Part shown: in pieces, positions 40,012-49,606 of the stretch
Numbering within the stretch: position 1 is the stretch's first letter
How the letters are laid out: each line of letters begins with the position of its first letter
NCBI RefSeq assembly: GCF_009727155.1
Contig: NZ_WNWM01000002.1
Location: 5,208,001-5,272,000 of the forward strand
Length of the DNA: 64,000 nucleotides
Direction of reading: 5' to 3'
Origin: Pseudoduganella dura
GTDB taxonomy: Bacteria > Pseudomonadota > Gammaproteobacteria > Burkholderiales > Burkholderiaceae_D
The notes under the pieces: model-generated
The model's input: only the letters and a program-made list of their open reading frames with translations
The model's database searches: none
What the model was told of the DNA's origin: nothing
Made by a program: the position numbers and the translations under genes

Positions 40012-40800
40012 ATGAATCTACAGTTATTGCAAACGAAGCTGGGCCACACGTTCCGGGACGCTGGGTTACTGCAGCAGGCCCTGACGCATCGCAGCCACAG
40101 CAGTTTGCATAACGAACGCCTGGAATTCCTGGGCGATTCGATCCTGAACTGCGCGGTGGCGTCGATCCTGTACGACCGCTACCTGCAGATCGACGAGGGC
40201 GACCTGTCGCGGCTGCGCGCCAACCTGGTCAAGCAGCAATCGCTGTTCGAGATCGCCCAGAAGCTGGAACTTTCCCAGTTCCTGCGGCTGGGCGAGGGCG
40301 AACTGAAATCGGGCGGGTTCCGCCGGCCGTCGATCCTGGCGGACACGCTCGAAGCGCTGCTGGGCGCGATCTTCCTCGATGCCGGCTTCGATGCCGCGGC
40401 AAAGGTGATCCGCGCGTTCTATATCCCGATCCTGGACACCGTCGACCCCCGCACGCTGGGCAAGGACGCCAAGACCCTGCTGCAGGAATTCCTGCAAAGC
40501 AAGAAGATATCCCTGCCGCTGTACAACGTGGTCGCCACGCACGGCGCCGCGCACAGCCAGGAATTCGAGATCGAGTGCCTGGTGCCCAAGCTGGGCATCC
40601 AGGTCTACGGCCGGGGCGGCAGCCGCCGTGCCGGCGAACAGGCGGCCGCCAAGCTGGCGCTGGAAGTGGCCGAACAGGCCGCGCAGAAAGCGCCCGCCGC
40701 CGCGCGCAAGAGCAAACCGCGCGCCGCACAGCTGAAGCTGGCGGGTATCGCCACCGTCCAGGGCGACGAGCCGGCGGAAAAAAAGCTCGTCAACAAATAA
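40012..40800 (+). CDS. rnc: Ribonuclease III
   Basis: RNase III cuts double-stranded RNA in rRNA and mRNA processing. The 262-residue protein has the signature [12 protein letters not shown] with E38 and D42, a second acidic motif [16 protein letters not shown], then a dsRNA-binding domain ([12 protein letters not shown] to the [12 protein letters not shown] end). A basic, Lys-rich tail of ~35 residues extends beyond the usual end. It is followed by era after 12 bases, the classic rnc-era pair. Confidence 0.97.
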   Translation: MNLQLLQTKLGHTFRDAGLLQQALTHRSHSSLHNERLEFLGDSILNCAVASILYDRYLQIDEGDLSRLRANLVKQQSLFEIAQKLELSQFLRLGEGELKSGGFRRPSILADTLEALLGAIFLDAGFDAAAKVIRAFYIPILDTVDPRTLGKDAKTLLQEFLQSKKISLPLYNVVATHGAAHSQEFEIECLVPKLGIQVYGRGGSRRAGEQAAAKLALEVAEQAAQKAPAAARKSKPRAAQLKLAGIATVQGDEPAEKKLVNK

Positions 40801-40812
40801 CCGAGAACCATC

Positions 40813-41715
40813 ATGACTGACGCCACCACGCCCGCAGGATTCCGCTGCGGCTACATCGCCATTGTCGGCCGCCCCAACGTGGGCAAGTCGACGTTGATGA
40901 ACACGCTGATCGGCGCCAAGGTCAGCATCACGTCGCGCAAGGCGCAGACCACGCGCCACCGCATCACCGGCATCCAGACACTGGCCGATGCGCAGTTCAT
41001 CTACGTCGACACGCCGGGTTTCCAGACCCGCCACTCGAACGCGCTGAACAAGACGCTGAACAAGACCGTCACAGGCACGCTCGATTCGTCGGACGTGATC
41101 CTGTACCTGGTCGAAGCCGGCACCTTCGGCGCCGCCGACCAGCAGGTGATCGACCTGCTGCCGAAGGATATCCCGGTGGTGCTGGTGATTAACAAGTCGG
41201 ACCGCGTGAAGGACAAGGCCGTGCTGCTGCCGTTCGCGCAGCAGGTGGCAAGCAAGTTCGACTTCGCGGCCGTGGTGCCCGTATCGGCCAAGCTGCGCTT
41301 CCAGCTGGACGGCCTGCAGAACGAAATCAAGCGCCTGCTGCCGGAAAACCCCCCGGTGTTCGGCGAAGACGACATCACCGACCGCAGCGAGAAATTCCTC
41401 GCCTCGGAAATCGTGCGCGAAAAACTGTTCCGCTTTGTCGGCGACGAACTGCCGTATACGAGCACCGTGCTGATCGAGAAGTTCGAGCAGGAGGGCAACC
41501 TGCGGCGCATCTTCGCCGCGATCCTCGTCGAACGCGACGGCCACAAGTCCATGATCATCGGCAACAAGGGCGCCCGGCTGAAGGAAGTCTCCACCCAGGC
41601 CCGCCTCGACATGGAAAAGCTGTTCGGCGGCCCGGTCTACCTGGAGATCTGGGTCAAGGTGAAATCCGGCTGGGCCGACAACGAAGCCGGCCTGCGCGCT
41701 TACGGCTACGAATAA
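40813..41715 (+). CDS. era: GTPase Era
   Basis: Era is the GTPase that helps 30S ribosome maturation by binding the 3' end of 16S rRNA. The 300-residue protein has G1 [10 protein letters not shown]3 DTPGF, G4 NKSD, G5 VSAK, then a KH domain ([19 protein letters not shown]). Length is typical. recO follows after four bases. Confidence 0.98.
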   Translation: MTDATTPAGFRCGYIAIVGRPNVGKSTLMNTLIGAKVSITSRKAQTTRHRITGIQTLADAQFIYVDTPGFQTRHSNALNKTLNKTVTGTLDSSDVILYLVEAGTFGAADQQVIDLLPKDIPVVLVINKSDRVKDKAVLLPFAQQVASKFDFAAVVPVSAKLRFQLDGLQNEIKRLLPENPPVFGEDDITDRSEKFLASEIVREKLFRFVGDELPYTSTVLIEKFEQEGNLRRIFAAILVERDGHKSMIIGNKGARLKEVSTQARLDMEKLFGGPVYLEIWVKVKSGWADNEAGLRAYGYE

Positions 41716-41719
41716 CGCC

Positions 41720-42667
41720 ATGCGTACAGGCGCCCCTACGGCCGGGTCCGAGTCCGATACGGCAGTCGATGCCATGGACACGGACTCGGCCGTAAGCGCT
41801 GCCGATACCGCTACCGCCGAGCCGGTGGATGCCACTGCATCGCCGGAAAACCCGGTCGTGGAAGTCCGCGACAACGCGGTCTCCTACCTGCTGCAGACAG
41901 CACCGGCCGTACGTCCCCCGCAGCAAACACGCAAGCGCACCGCGCCCCGCACGGTGGGCACGCGCGTGACCGCCCAGCCGGCCTTCGTGCTCCACAGTTA
42001 CCCGTACAAGGAAACCAGCCTGATCGTCGAGTTGCTGACGCGCGACTTCGGCCGTGTTGCGCTGATCGCGAAAGGGGCCAAGCGCCCGCACTCGCAGCTG
42101 CGCGGCGTGCTGCAGACCTTCCAGCCGGTGTCCGCCGGCTGGACCGGCAAGAACGAGCTGCGCACGCTGACCGACGCCGACTGGGTGGGCGGCCTGCTGC
42201 CGCTGGAAAAGACGGCGCTGCTGTGCGGCTTCTACCTGAACGAGCTGCTCGTGAAACTGCTGGCGCGCGACGATGCGCACCCGAAGCTGTTCGACCATTA
42301 CGTGTCCACGCTGAACCAGCTGGCCCACAACGAACCGCCGCCGATCGTCTTGCGAAAATTCGAAACGGCCTTACTTAAGGAGACCGGGGTAGCCTCCGAT
42401 CTCACCCGCTGCGCCGACACGCGGGGCAAGGTCAAGCCCGGCATCGCGTACGTGGTCGATCCCGACCGGGGCCCGCGCCCCGCCGGCGATGACGATACCG
42501 CGCCGCGCGTGGCCGGCAAGACCCTGCTCGACATGGCGCGCGAGGATTACACGGACCCGGCCACGCAGGCGCAGAGCAAGCAGCTGATGCGTTTCCTGCT
42601 GGCCCACCAGCTGAACGGGGCGCCGCTGAACACGCGCCAGATTTTGATCGACCTGATGCAACTGTAA
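41720..42667 (+). CDS. recO: DNA repair protein RecO with extended N terminus
   Basis: RecO helps RecR load RecA on SSB-coated DNA. The OB-fold domain starts at about residue 85 ([20 protein letters not shown]) and the helical domain follows. The first ~80 residues (Ala/Thr/Asp-rich, then [12 protein letters not shown]) are an extension not found in E. coli RecO and look disordered. The zinc cysteines of some RecO proteins are absent. No better in-frame start is seen nearer the OB fold with a ribosome site, so the extension is probably real, but a later start cannot be ruled out. Confidence 0.93.
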   Translation: MRTGAPTAGSESDTAVDAMDTDSAVSAADTATAEPVDATASPENPVVEVRDNAVSYLLQTAPAVRPPQQTRKRTAPRTVGTRVTAQPAFVLHSYPYKETSLIVELLTRDFGRVALIAKGAKRPHSQLRGVLQTFQPVSAGWTGKNELRTLTDADWVGGLLPLEKTALLCGFYLNELLVKLLARDDAHPKLFDHYVSTLNQLAHNEPPPIVLRKFETALLKETGVASDLTRCADTRGKVKPGIAYVVDPDRGPRPAGDDDTAPRVAGKTLLDMAREDYTDPATQAQSKQLMRFLLAHQLNGAPLNTRQILIDLMQL

Positions 42668-42680
42668 AAACAAAGAGACC

Positions 42681-43439
42681 ATGAGCTTCCTGCACCCTTC
42701 CGGCACGATGATCGACCTGGGCGTCAACATCGACCACGTGGCCACGCTGCGCAACGCGCGCGGCACCAAGTACCCCGACCCGATCCGCGCGGCGCTGCTG
42801 GCCGAACAGGCCGGCGCCGACTGCATCACGCTGCACCTGCGCGAAGACCGCCGCCACATCCGCGACGCGGACGTGATGGCTCTGGCGCCGCAGCTCATCA
42901 CACGGATGAACCTGGAAGCGGCCGTCACGCCGGAGATGATCGACTTCGCCTGCCGTATCAAGCCGGCCGACGTGTGCCTGGTGCCGGAAAAGCGCACCGA
43001 GATCACCACCGAGGGCGGGCTGGACGTGGTGCGCTTCCACAAGGAAGTGGCCGCCGCAGTGAAGCAGCTGCAGGGCGAGAACATCCGCGTGAGCCTGTTC
43101 ATCGATGCCGACGAGGCGCAGATCCAGGCCGCGGCCGATGTGGGCGCGCCCGTCATCGAGCTGCACACCGGCGCCTATGCCGATGCCGAAGGCGAGGAGC
43201 AGCTGAAGGAGCTCGAGCGCGTCAGGGCGGGCGTGCGCTGGGGCGTGCAGCGCGGTCTGAAAGTCAATGCCGGCCACGGCCTGCATTACACGAACGTGCA
43301 GGCGATTGCCGCGATCCCGCAGATCGAGGAGCTCAACATCGGCCACGCGATCGTCGCGCACTCGGTGTTCGTCGGCTGGGAAAACGCGGTGCGCGAGATG
43401 AAGGCGATCATGGTCTCCACGCGCCTGGGAGCCCGATGA
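42681..43439 (+). CDS. pdxJ: Pyridoxine 5'-phosphate synthase
   Basis: PdxJ closes the pyridine ring from 1-deoxyxylulose-5-phosphate and 3-amino-2-oxopropyl phosphate in vitamin B6 synthesis. The 252-residue TIM barrel has [20 protein letters not shown], the catalytic [34 protein letters not shown] and [11 protein letters not shown] with the active-site His. The stop overlaps the acpS start (ATGA). Order pdxJ-acpS is as in E. coli. Confidence 0.98.
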   Translation: MSFLHPSGTMIDLGVNIDHVATLRNARGTKYPDPIRAALLAEQAGADCITLHLREDRRHIRDADVMALAPQLITRMNLEAAVTPEMIDFACRIKPADVCLVPEKRTEITTEGGLDVVRFHKEVAAAVKQLQGENIRVSLFIDADEAQIQAAADVGAPVIELHTGAYADAEGEEQLKELERVRAGVRWGVQRGLKVNAGHGLHYTNVQAIAAIPQIEELNIGHAIVAHSVFVGWENAVREMKAIMVSTRLGAR

Positions 43440-43834
43440 TCCACGGGATCGGCACCGACATCTGCAAGGTTCCCCGCATCGGCGAAGCGCTCGCGCGCCA
43501 GGGCGAACGCTTTGCGCGCCGCGTGCTCGGTCCCGAGGAGCTGGAGGTGTTCCGCGAACGCAGCGCCCGCAACGCGACACGGGGCGTACGCTACGTGGCG
43601 ACGCGCTTCGCCGCCAAGGAAGCGTTCTCGAAGGCGCTGGGCCTGGGCCTGCGCCCGCCGATGACGTGGCCCGCGGCGCAGCTGGTGAACGATGCGCTGG
43701 GTGCGCCGTGCATCGTCTGCAGCGGCGCCTTGCAGGCCTACATGGAGCAGAACCGGCTGACGGCGAAGGTGTCCGTCAGCGATGAAGAGGAATACGCGGT
43801 CGCGTTCGTGATCGTGGAAAAGGCCGATGACTGA
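43436..43834 (+). CDS. acpS: Holo-ACP synthase
   Basis: AcpS moves 4'-phosphopantetheine from CoA to Ser37 of ACP. The 132-residue protein has [15 protein letters not shown] with the metal-binding Asp, and [15 protein letters not shown] with the second signature, at normal spacing. It overlaps pdxJ by four bases and uvrC by eight, giving a tightly coupled trio. Its substrate gene acpP is also in the window. Confidence 0.97.
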   Translation: MIHGIGTDICKVPRIGEALARQGERFARRVLGPEELEVFRERSARNATRGVRYVATRFAAKEAFSKALGLGLRPPMTWPAAQLVNDALGAPCIVCSGALQAYMEQNRLTAKVSVSDEEEYAVAFVIVEKADD

Positions 43835-45740
43835 GATGAGCGAGGAAACGACGGCAGGTTTGCCGACCCAGCCGACCCAGCCGACCCTGCCGGCACTGTC
43901 GGCACTGTCGGCACGCGAACAGGTGCTGGCGACGGTCGCCAAGCTGCCCAACCTGCCGGGTGTCTACCGCTACTTCGACGCGGAGGACAAGGTGCTCTAC
44001 GTGGGCAAGGCGCGCGACCTGAAGAAGCGCGTGTCGAACTACTTCCAGAAGAACCTGTCCAGCCCGCGCATCGCGATGATGGTCGAGCGCATAGCAAGGC
44101 TCGAAACGACCGTCACGCGCAGCGAGGCCGAAGCGCTGATCCTCGAGAACAACCTGATCAAGTCGCTGCAGCCGCGCTTCAACATCCTGTTCCGCGACGA
44201 CAAGTCGTACCCCTACCTGAAGCTGACCGGCGACGCGGTGCCGCGCATGGTCTACTACCGGGGCGCGGTCGACAAGAAGAACCAGTACTTCGGCCCGTTC
44301 CCTTCGGCATGGGCGGTGAAGGAATCGATGCAGATCCTGCAGCGCGTGTTCATGCTGCGCACCTGCGAGGACAGCGTCTACCAGAACCGCACCCGCCCGT
44401 GCCTGCTGAACCAGATCGGCCGCTGCAGCGCGCCGTGCGTGGGCGCGATCAGCGCCGAGGACTACCGCGTGGACGTGAACAACGCCGCGCGTTTCCTGCG
44501 CGGCCGCACCACCGAGGTGATGGAAGAGCTGGAGCAGAAGATGCACGGTTACGCCGCCAGCCTGAAGTTCGAGCAGGCCGCGGCGGTGCGCAACCAGATC
44601 CAGTCGCTGTCGAAGGTGCTGCACCAGCAAAGCATGGAAACGTCCGATTCGGACGTGGACATCATCGCCGTGGTGGTGCAGGGCGGCCGCGCCTGCGTGA
44701 ACCTGGCGATGGTGCGGGGCGGGCGCCACCTGGGCGACCGCGCGTACTTCCCGTCGCACGTGATCGATGCGGAAGCGATCGCCGAGCAGTCGATGGACGT
44801 GGAGGTGCTGTCGGCCTTCCTGGTGCAGCACTACACCGAGAAGACCATTCCGGGCGTGCTGATCCTGAACATCGAATTCGACCAGCCGGAACTGATCCTG
44901 GCGCTGCAGGAGCAGTGCGGCCACCGCATCAACCTGCTGTTCCAGCCGCAGGGCCAGCGCCGCCAATGGCTCGAGCTGGCGCAGAAGGGCGCCGAGATCG
45001 CGCTGGCCCGGCTGCTGTCCGAACAGGGCTCGCAGCAGTCGCGCACGCGCGCGCTGGTCGAGGCGCTCGGCCTGGAAACCGACGACATCGAAACGCTGCG
45101 CGTCGAATGCTTCGACATCAGCCACACGCAGGGCGAGGCGACGCAAGCCTCGTGCGTGGTGTTCCATCACCACCAGATGCAGAACGGCGAGTACCGCCGC
45201 TACAACATCAACGACATCACGCCCGGCGACGATTACGCGGCGATGCGCCAGGTGCTGATGCGCCGCTACGAAAAGGTGGCCAATGGCGACGGCGTGATGC
45301 CGGACGTGGTGCTGATCGACGGCGGCAAGGGCCAGGTCGAGATGGCGCGCCAGGTGTTCGTCGAACTGGGGCTCGATATCGGCCTGATCGTCGGCGTGGC
45401 GAAAGGCGAGGGCAGGCGGGTCGGCCTGGAAACGCTGATGTTCGTCGACGGCCGCCCGCCGCAGGAACTGGGCAAGGAATCGGCGGCGCTGATGCTGGTG
45501 GCGATGATCCGCGACGAGGCGCACCGCTTCGCGATCACCGGCATGCGCGCCAAGCGCGCCAAGACGCGACAGACGTCCACGCTGGAGGAAATCGAAGGCA
45601 TCGGCGCCAAGCGCCGCCAGCGCCTGCTGGCGCGCTTCGGCGGCCTGCGCGGCGTGACCAATGCCAGCGTGGAGGACCTGCGCTCCGTCGAGGGCATATC
45701 GGGCAAGCTCGCCGAAGAAATCTACCGCCGCCTGCATTGA
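43827..45740 (+). CDS. uvrC: Excinuclease ABC subunit C
   Basis: UvrC makes both cuts in nucleotide excision repair. The 637-residue protein has a GIY-YIG nuclease ([20 protein letters not shown]), a Cys-rich patch ([20 protein letters not shown]) seen in many UvrC, a UVR domain (~205-245), the RNase-H-like nuclease ([19 protein letters not shown]) and two helix-hairpin-helix motifs at the end. The N terminus before the nuclease carries [17 protein letters not shown], coded by tandem 9-base repeats. ATG at 43836 is an alternative start. The last 13 bases lie in the left arm of a 21-base inverted repeat. Confidence 0.96.
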   Translation: MTEMSEETTAGLPTQPTQPTLPALSALSAREQVLATVAKLPNLPGVYRYFDAEDKVLYVGKARDLKKRVSNYFQKNLSSPRIAMMVERIARLETTVTRSEAEALILENNLIKSLQPRFNILFRDDKSYPYLKLTGDAVPRMVYYRGAVDKKNQYFGPFPSAWAVKESMQILQRVFMLRTCEDSVYQNRTRPCLLNQIGRCSAPCVGAISAEDYRVDVNNAARFLRGRTTEVMEELEQKMHGYAASLKFEQAAAVRNQIQSLSKVLHQQSMETSDSDVDIIAVVVQGGRACVNLAMVRGGRHLGDRAYFPSHVIDAEAIAEQSMDVEVLSAFLVQHYTEKTIPGVLILNIEFDQPELILALQEQCGHRINLLFQPQGQRRQWLELAQKGAEIALARLLSEQGSQQSRTRALVEALGLETDDIETLRVECFDISHTQGEATQASCVVFHHHQMQNGEYRRYNINDITPGDDYAAMRQVLMRRYEKVANGDGVMPDVVLIDGGKGQVEMARQVFVELGLDIGLIVGVAKGEGRRVGLETLMFVDGRPPQELGKESAALMLVAMIRDEAHRFAITGMRAKRAKTRQTSTLEEIEGIGAKRRQRLLARFGGLRGVTNASVEDLRSVEGISGKLAEEIYRRLH

Positions 45741-45905
45741 CGGGGCGATGGCGGCGTTGCGGCGCCTTGCCGTACTAGAAGTACTGGCTGCGGCGCCGCG
45801 CCTTGCCCTCGCCCCGTCAATGCAGGCGGACGAGGTGCATCATATGGCAGGCGGCTTGCGTGGCGAAGCACTGGCCCCGTCAATGCAGCCGGAGGAAGTG
45901 CATCG
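45728..45905. repeat. Palindromic repeat cluster between uvrC and pgsA
   Basis: Two 21-base arms (45728-45748 and 45809-45829) are exact reverse complements; the left arm contains the uvrC stop. Between them lies a further inverted pair GCGGCGCC/GGCGCCGC around GTACTAGAAGTAC, so the whole could fold into one long hairpin. The right arm with its flank (45811-45842) recurs as an imperfect direct copy at 45874-45905 (GCCCCGTCAATGCAG then CGGA-GA-GTGCATC). No T tract follows. The rest of the 289-base gap to pgsA shows no gene. Confidence 0.8.
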
Positions 45906-46029
45906 GAGGCCCATTGAACTGCGCATCCGTCCTGCTGAGCCGTGCTTGCTGGTATTACCCCGGTCGGCAAGGTAGACTAGCGGCGCGTTATTACCATTCC
46001 TGCAATCGCCGTTCTCTACTGCCGCATCT

Positions 46030-46614
46030 ATGCCATTCAACATCCCGATCCTGCTGACCTGGCTGCGCGTCGCGCTGATCCCCCTGGTCGTGGGCGTGTT
46101 CTACCTTCCTCCCTCGTGGCTTCCCCTGCAGGACCGCAATCTCGCCGCCACCGTCGTCTTCATCGTGGCCGCCATCACCGACTGGTTCGATGGCTTCCTG
46201 GCGCGGCGCTGGAACCAGACGTCGGCGTTCGGCGCCTTCCTCGATCCGGTGGCCGACAAGCTGATGGTGGCCGGCGCCCTGCTCGTGCTGGTGCAGCTCG
46301 ACCGCTGCAACGCGATCCTCGCCTTCATCATCATCGGCCGCGAGATCACGATCTCCGCGCTGCGCGAATGGATGGCGCAGATCGGCGCATCGAAATCGGT
46401 GGCCGTGAACTCCATCGGCAAGATCAAGACGGCCGCGCAGATGACGGCGGTTCCGGCGCTGCTGTACTACGACGTGCTCCTCGGCGCCGTCGACACCCGC
46501 TTCTGGGGCGAAAAGCTGTTGTGGGTGGCCAGCGTGCTGACCGTGTGGTCGATGTTCTACTACCTGCAGAAGGCGTGGCCGCTGATCAAGGAGCGTGCCG
46601 GGAGCCTGAATTGA
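46030..46614 (+). CDS. pgsA: CDP-diacylglycerol--glycerol-3-phosphate 3-phosphatidyltransferase
   Basis: PgsA makes phosphatidylglycerol phosphate at the inner membrane. The 194-residue protein has about five to six membrane helices and the CDP-alcohol phosphatidyltransferase motif D-G-x-x-A-R-x8-G-x3-D-x3-D, seen as DWFDGFLARRWNQ then FGAFLDPVADK. It follows uvrC and precedes tRNA-Gly and tRNA-Cys genes, the same order as uvrC-pgsA-glyW-cysT in E. coli. Confidence 0.97.
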   Translation: MPFNIPILLTWLRVALIPLVVGVFYLPPSWLPLQDRNLAATVVFIVAAITDWFDGFLARRWNQTSAFGAFLDPVADKLMVAGALLVLVQLDRCNAILAFIIIGREITISALREWMAQIGASKSVAVNSIGKIKTAAQMTAVPALLYYDVLLGAVDTRFWGEKLLWVASVLTVWSMFYYLQKAWPLIKERAGSLN

Positions 46615-46651
46615 CGGATCTTCCCCGGCGTTTCCCGCGGAGATTTCTGCC

Positions 46652-46679
46652 TTGACAGTTTTATTCCATGGTCTATAAT
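46652..46679 (+). promoter_or_regulatory. Strong sigma-70 promoter of the tRNA operon
   Basis: TTGACA (46652-46657) and TATAAT (46674-46679) are both exact consensus hexamers with a 16-base spacer. A GC-rich stretch GCGTGCC directly follows the -10, the kind of discriminator seen in promoters under stringent control. The first tRNA begins 41 bases after the -10. Confidence 0.92.
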
Positions 46680-46720
46680 GCGTGCCTGTTGTTGATGACG
46701 ACGCAGTAGCAAGCGACGAA

Positions 46721-46796
46721 GCGGGAGTAGCTCAGTTGGTAGAGCGCAACCTTGCCAAGGTTGAGGTCGAGAGTTCGAGACTCTTCTCCCGCTCCA
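46721..46796 (+). tRNA. tRNA-Gly (GCC), copy 1
   Basis: The 76-base cloverleaf has acceptor GCGGGAG paired with CTCCCGC, discriminator T, encoded CCA, an anticodon loop CTTGCCAAG with anticodon GCC, and a T loop GTTCGAGAC. It is the first of four copies that appear identical over all 76 bases. Confidence 0.97.
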
Positions 46797-46868
46797 AAAT
46801 CGTCAACGACATCGCTGGAAAAGCAACGATGTTTCTGCGATAATAGTTGATTCGTGCAGTTCAGTAAC

Positions 46869-46944
46869 GCGGGAGTAGCTCAGTTGGTAGAGCGCAACCT
46901 TGCCAAGGTTGAGGTCGAGAGTTCGAGACTCTTCTCCCGCTCCA
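46869..46944 (+). tRNA. tRNA-Gly (GCC), copy 2
   Basis: Same 76 bases as copy 1, including anticodon GCC and encoded CCA, 72 bases downstream of it. The spacer between copies is not conserved, which suggests separate duplication or homogenisation by gene conversion. Confidence 0.97.
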
Positions 46945-47020
46945 GTTCTTCTGGCGCGTTGCAGCACGAAGCTTGCAGGAACAGTGGTTTTAGAAGTTGT
47001 TGTAGTCGGTAACACTCCAT

Positions 47021-47096
47021 GCGGGAGTAGCTCAGTTGGTAGAGCGCAACCTTGCCAAGGTTGAGGTCGAGAGTTCGAGACTCTTCTCCCGCTCCA
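47021..47096 (+). tRNA. tRNA-Gly (GCC), copy 3
   Basis: Same 76-base sequence as copies 1 and 2, 76 bases after copy 2, with encoded CCA. Confidence 0.97.
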
Positions 47097-47141
47097 GGAT
47101 TCGGAATGTCGCGGCACGCTGCGCGATGTTCACCCCATCAA

Positions 47142-47215
47142 GGCGGGGTAGCAAAATGGTTATGCAGCGGCCTGCAAAGCCGTGTACGCCGGTTCGATTC
47201 CGGCCCTCGCCTCCA
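47142..47215 (+). tRNA. tRNA-Cys (GCA)
   Basis: The 74-base cloverleaf has acceptor GGCGGGG paired with CCCTCGCC (one G-U), anticodon GCA in CCTGCAAAG, T loop GGTTCGATTCC and encoded CCA. It lies between the third and fourth tRNA-Gly copies; in E. coli cysT likewise follows glyW after pgsA. Confidence 0.96.
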
Positions 47216-47238
47216 GTTTCAGGTAGTACATACTCCAA

Positions 47239-47314
47239 GCGGGAGTAGCTCAGTTGGTAGAGCGCAACCTTGCCAAGGTTGAGGTCGAGAGTTCGAGACT
47301 CTTCTCCCGCTCCA
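47239..47314 (+). tRNA. tRNA-Gly (GCC), copy 4
   Basis: Same 76-base tRNA-Gly as the first three copies, 23 bases after tRNA-Cys. It takes the place where E. coli has tRNA-Leu (leuZ). The operon terminator follows at once. Confidence 0.97.
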
Positions 47315-47320
47315 GAAACA

Positions 47321-47356
47321 TGCAAAAGGGCAGCCCGATGTGGCTGCCCTTTTGCA
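47321..47356 (+). terminator. Terminator of the tRNA operon
   Basis: A perfect 15-bp stem (47321-47335 with 47342-47356) closes a six-base loop CGATGT, with A residues on the 5' side and CCCTTTTGCATTGT on the 3' side. It starts six bases after the last tRNA. The remaining ~285 bases to the TonB-receptor gene hold no gene; TGGTAAGAT at 47565-47573 is a possible extended -10 box for it. Confidence 0.85.
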
Positions 47357-47641
47357 TTGTCGACACCGAATCGGTGCTGCGCGAAGAGGCCGGCATGGTT
47401 GCTGTTCTCGTCGGCGGGAGCGGCAACGCCCCCTTGTCGCATCATCATCGGCATGGACGTGCAATAAAGGTGTGCTCGCCCTGCAACACGACGACATGTG
47501 CTGTGGAAAAATGCAGGTCTGCGGGCAGATTGCCGCCGCCACTGCCGGAAAAGGCCGCCGGGTCTGGTAAGATTTTGCACACTCAGGACATCCATCCGCA
47601 TTGTTGACTGTGCGGGGTCGCCTCACAAACCCTTTGCCAGC

Positions 47642-49606
47642 ATGCAGTTCGTCCTTATGGTCAAGACCGGTCGTTCGCGTTCCCCACGTATCCTTCAAAA
47701 AATTCTGCGCGCGGGCCGGATCTTTCCGGTGCTGGCGGGATTGGCGCTTGCGGCGCCCGCATTTGCCGCCCAGCCCGGGCTGGTCGACCTGGCCGAACTG
47801 AGTCTCGAGGACTTGTCGAAGATCCGGGTCACATCGGTATCCAAGCGCGATGAGCCGCTGTCCGATGCCACCGCATCGATCTACGTCATCACGGCCGAAA
47901 GCATCCGGCGCTCCGGTGCCGCGAGCTTGCCGGAAGCATTGCGCCTGGCGCCCAACATCCAGGTCGCCCGCATCGATGCGCGCAACTACGCGATCACGGC
48001 ACGCGGTTTCAGCACTGCGCTGGAAAACAAGCTGCTCGTACTGATCGATGGCCGCAGCGTGTATTCGCCGTTGTTTTCGGGCGTGTTCTGGGATGCCCAG
48101 GACGTGGCCATCGACGATATCGATCGCATCGAAGTCATCAGCGGGCCGGGTGCCACCCTGTGGGGCGCCAATGCCGTCAACGGCGTGATCAACATTACGA
48201 CGAAGGCTGCCGGTGCAACACCGGGCACGCTTGCGAGTATTTCGGCCGATGGCACCAGCCGCGTGGGCACCGTGCGCCATGGTGGCGAACTGGATAACGG
48301 CGGCAGTTATCGCATCTACGCCAGAACGATGCTCCAGGAAGACCTCGACAGCGATGCCGGCGCCCGCAGTGCGACAGGCATGAAGCGCACGCAGGCCGGC
48401 TTCCGGGCCGACTGGGCCGGGTTGACCGTGCAAGGCGATGCGTACAGCGGCGAACTTCACCAGGCAGGCACCCGGGACATACGGATCGCCGGGGCCAATC
48501 TGCTTGGCCGCAAGACTGTACTGCTCGCCAGTGGCACCGAGGTGACCGCACAGGCGTACTGGGACTTTACCCAGCGCGACCAGCCGAATGCCTTCAACGA
48601 GCACCTCAATACGATCGACGTGCAGGTGCAGGGCGCCATGTCGTTGGGCAGCCGTAACCGTCTCGTGGCAGGCGCCGGTGTCCGCATGGCTTTCGACAGG
48701 ATCGCCAATGCCAGCAGTTTCGCGTTCCTGCCCGGCGACCTGGATCTGTACTGGGCCAACGTGTTCATGCAGAATGAAACCCGGGTAAATGACCAGCTGC
48801 GCGTGATCGCGGGCGTCAAGCTCGAACAGAACAACTACACCGGGCTCGAGATCCTGCCAACGCTGCGCCTGGCGTGGAAAACGGCGGAAAACAGCATGCT
48901 ATGGACGTCCGCGTCGCGCACCGTGCGTGCGCCGTCGCGGATCGATCGCGATTTTTATGCTCCGTCGCAGCCCCCGGTGGTGGCCGGCGTACCTCAGTTC
49001 GTGATCGGTGGCGGCCCGCAGTTCGCGTCGGAGGTGGCGAATGTGGCCGAGCTGGGCTACCGTATTCAGCCGAGCGCGACTGTCTCCTTCTCGGCCACGG
49101 CGTTTGCCACCAGATACGATCGCCTGCGCACGCTCGAACCCAGCCCGAACGGTGTCGGCCAGGTGTTCTCGAACCTGGCCACCGGCCGCACGCATGGATT
49201 GGAGTTATGGGGACAATGGCAGGTCATGCCGGACTGGCGGCTGTCGGGCGGCGCCGTCGTGCAGCGGGTGCGCACCGAGCTGGAAAAGGGTAGCCGCGAC
49301 CTCAGCGCGGCTGCCGGCATCGCCACGAGCGATCCGAGCCACTACTGGAGCCTGCGCTCGTCATGGGACATCGCCGCCGGTCATGGCATCGACCTGATGC
49401 TGCGTCGCTACGGTGCGCTCCCCAGCCCCGCGGTTCCCGCGTACAGCACGCTGGATCTCAATTACACATGGCAGGCAACGCCGAACCTGCACTTGTCGCT
49501 GTTCGGCAGCAGTCTGCTCGACAGCCGGCATGTGGAGTTCGGCCGGTCCGGTCTGCGCACGGCATACGAGCGACAGGTTGGCGTCAAGCTGACGTGGCGC
49601 CGGTAG
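47642..49606 (+). CDS. TonB-dependent outer-membrane receptor
   Basis: A 654-residue receptor with a signal peptide (hydrophobic ~28-43, cleavage near AFAAQP), a TonB-box-like ELSLEDLSKIRVTSVSKRDE, a plug domain (SIYVITAESIRRSGAASL, VLIDGRSVYSPLFSGVFWD, IEVISGPGATLWGANAVNG) and a beta barrel ending in aromatic/basic residues (VGVKLTWRR). At this size it is a short receptor of the type paired with YfiR genes. The substrate is unknown. ATG 47657 is an alternative start. The yfiR-like gene begins on the next base after the stop, so the two are coupled. Confidence 0.92.
   Translation: MQFVLMVKTGRSRSPRILQKILRAGRIFPVLAGLALAAPAFAAQPGLVDLAELSLEDLSKIRVTSVSKRDEPLSDATASIYVITAESIRRSGAASLPEALRLAPNIQVARIDARNYAITARGFSTALENKLLVLIDGRSVYSPLFSGVFWDAQDVAIDDIDRIEVISGPGATLWGANAVNGVINITTKAAGATPGTLASISADGTSRVGTVRHGGELDNGGSYRIYARTMLQEDLDSDAGARSATGMKRTQAGFRADWAGLTVQGDAYSGELHQAGTRDIRIAGANLLGRKTVLLASGTEVTAQAYWDFTQRDQPNAFNEHLNTIDVQVQGAMSLGSRNRLVAGAGVRMAFDRIANASSFAFLPGDLDLYWANVFMQNETRVNDQLRVIAGVKLEQNNYTGLEILPTLRLAWKTAENSMLWTSASRTVRAPSRIDRDFYAPSQPPVVAGVPQFVIGGGPQFASEVANVAELGYRIQPSATVSFSATAFATRYDRLRTLEPSPNGVGQVFSNLATGRTHGLELWGQWQVMPDWRLSGGAVVQRVRTELEKGSRDLSAAAGIATSDPSHYWSLRSSWDIAAGHGIDLMLRRYGALPSPAVPAYSTLDLNYTWQATPNLHLSLFGSSLLDSRHVEFGRSGLRTAYERQVGVKLTWRR

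Noticed and set aside
43776..45737. Long minus-strand open frame over uvrC
   Set aside because: uvrC is unmistakable on the plus strand; the antisense frame is His/Arg/Ala-rich without motifs.
46721..47314. Regularly spaced 76-bp repeats considered as a repeat array
   Set aside because: Each unit folds as tRNA-Gly with anticodon GCC and encoded CCA.
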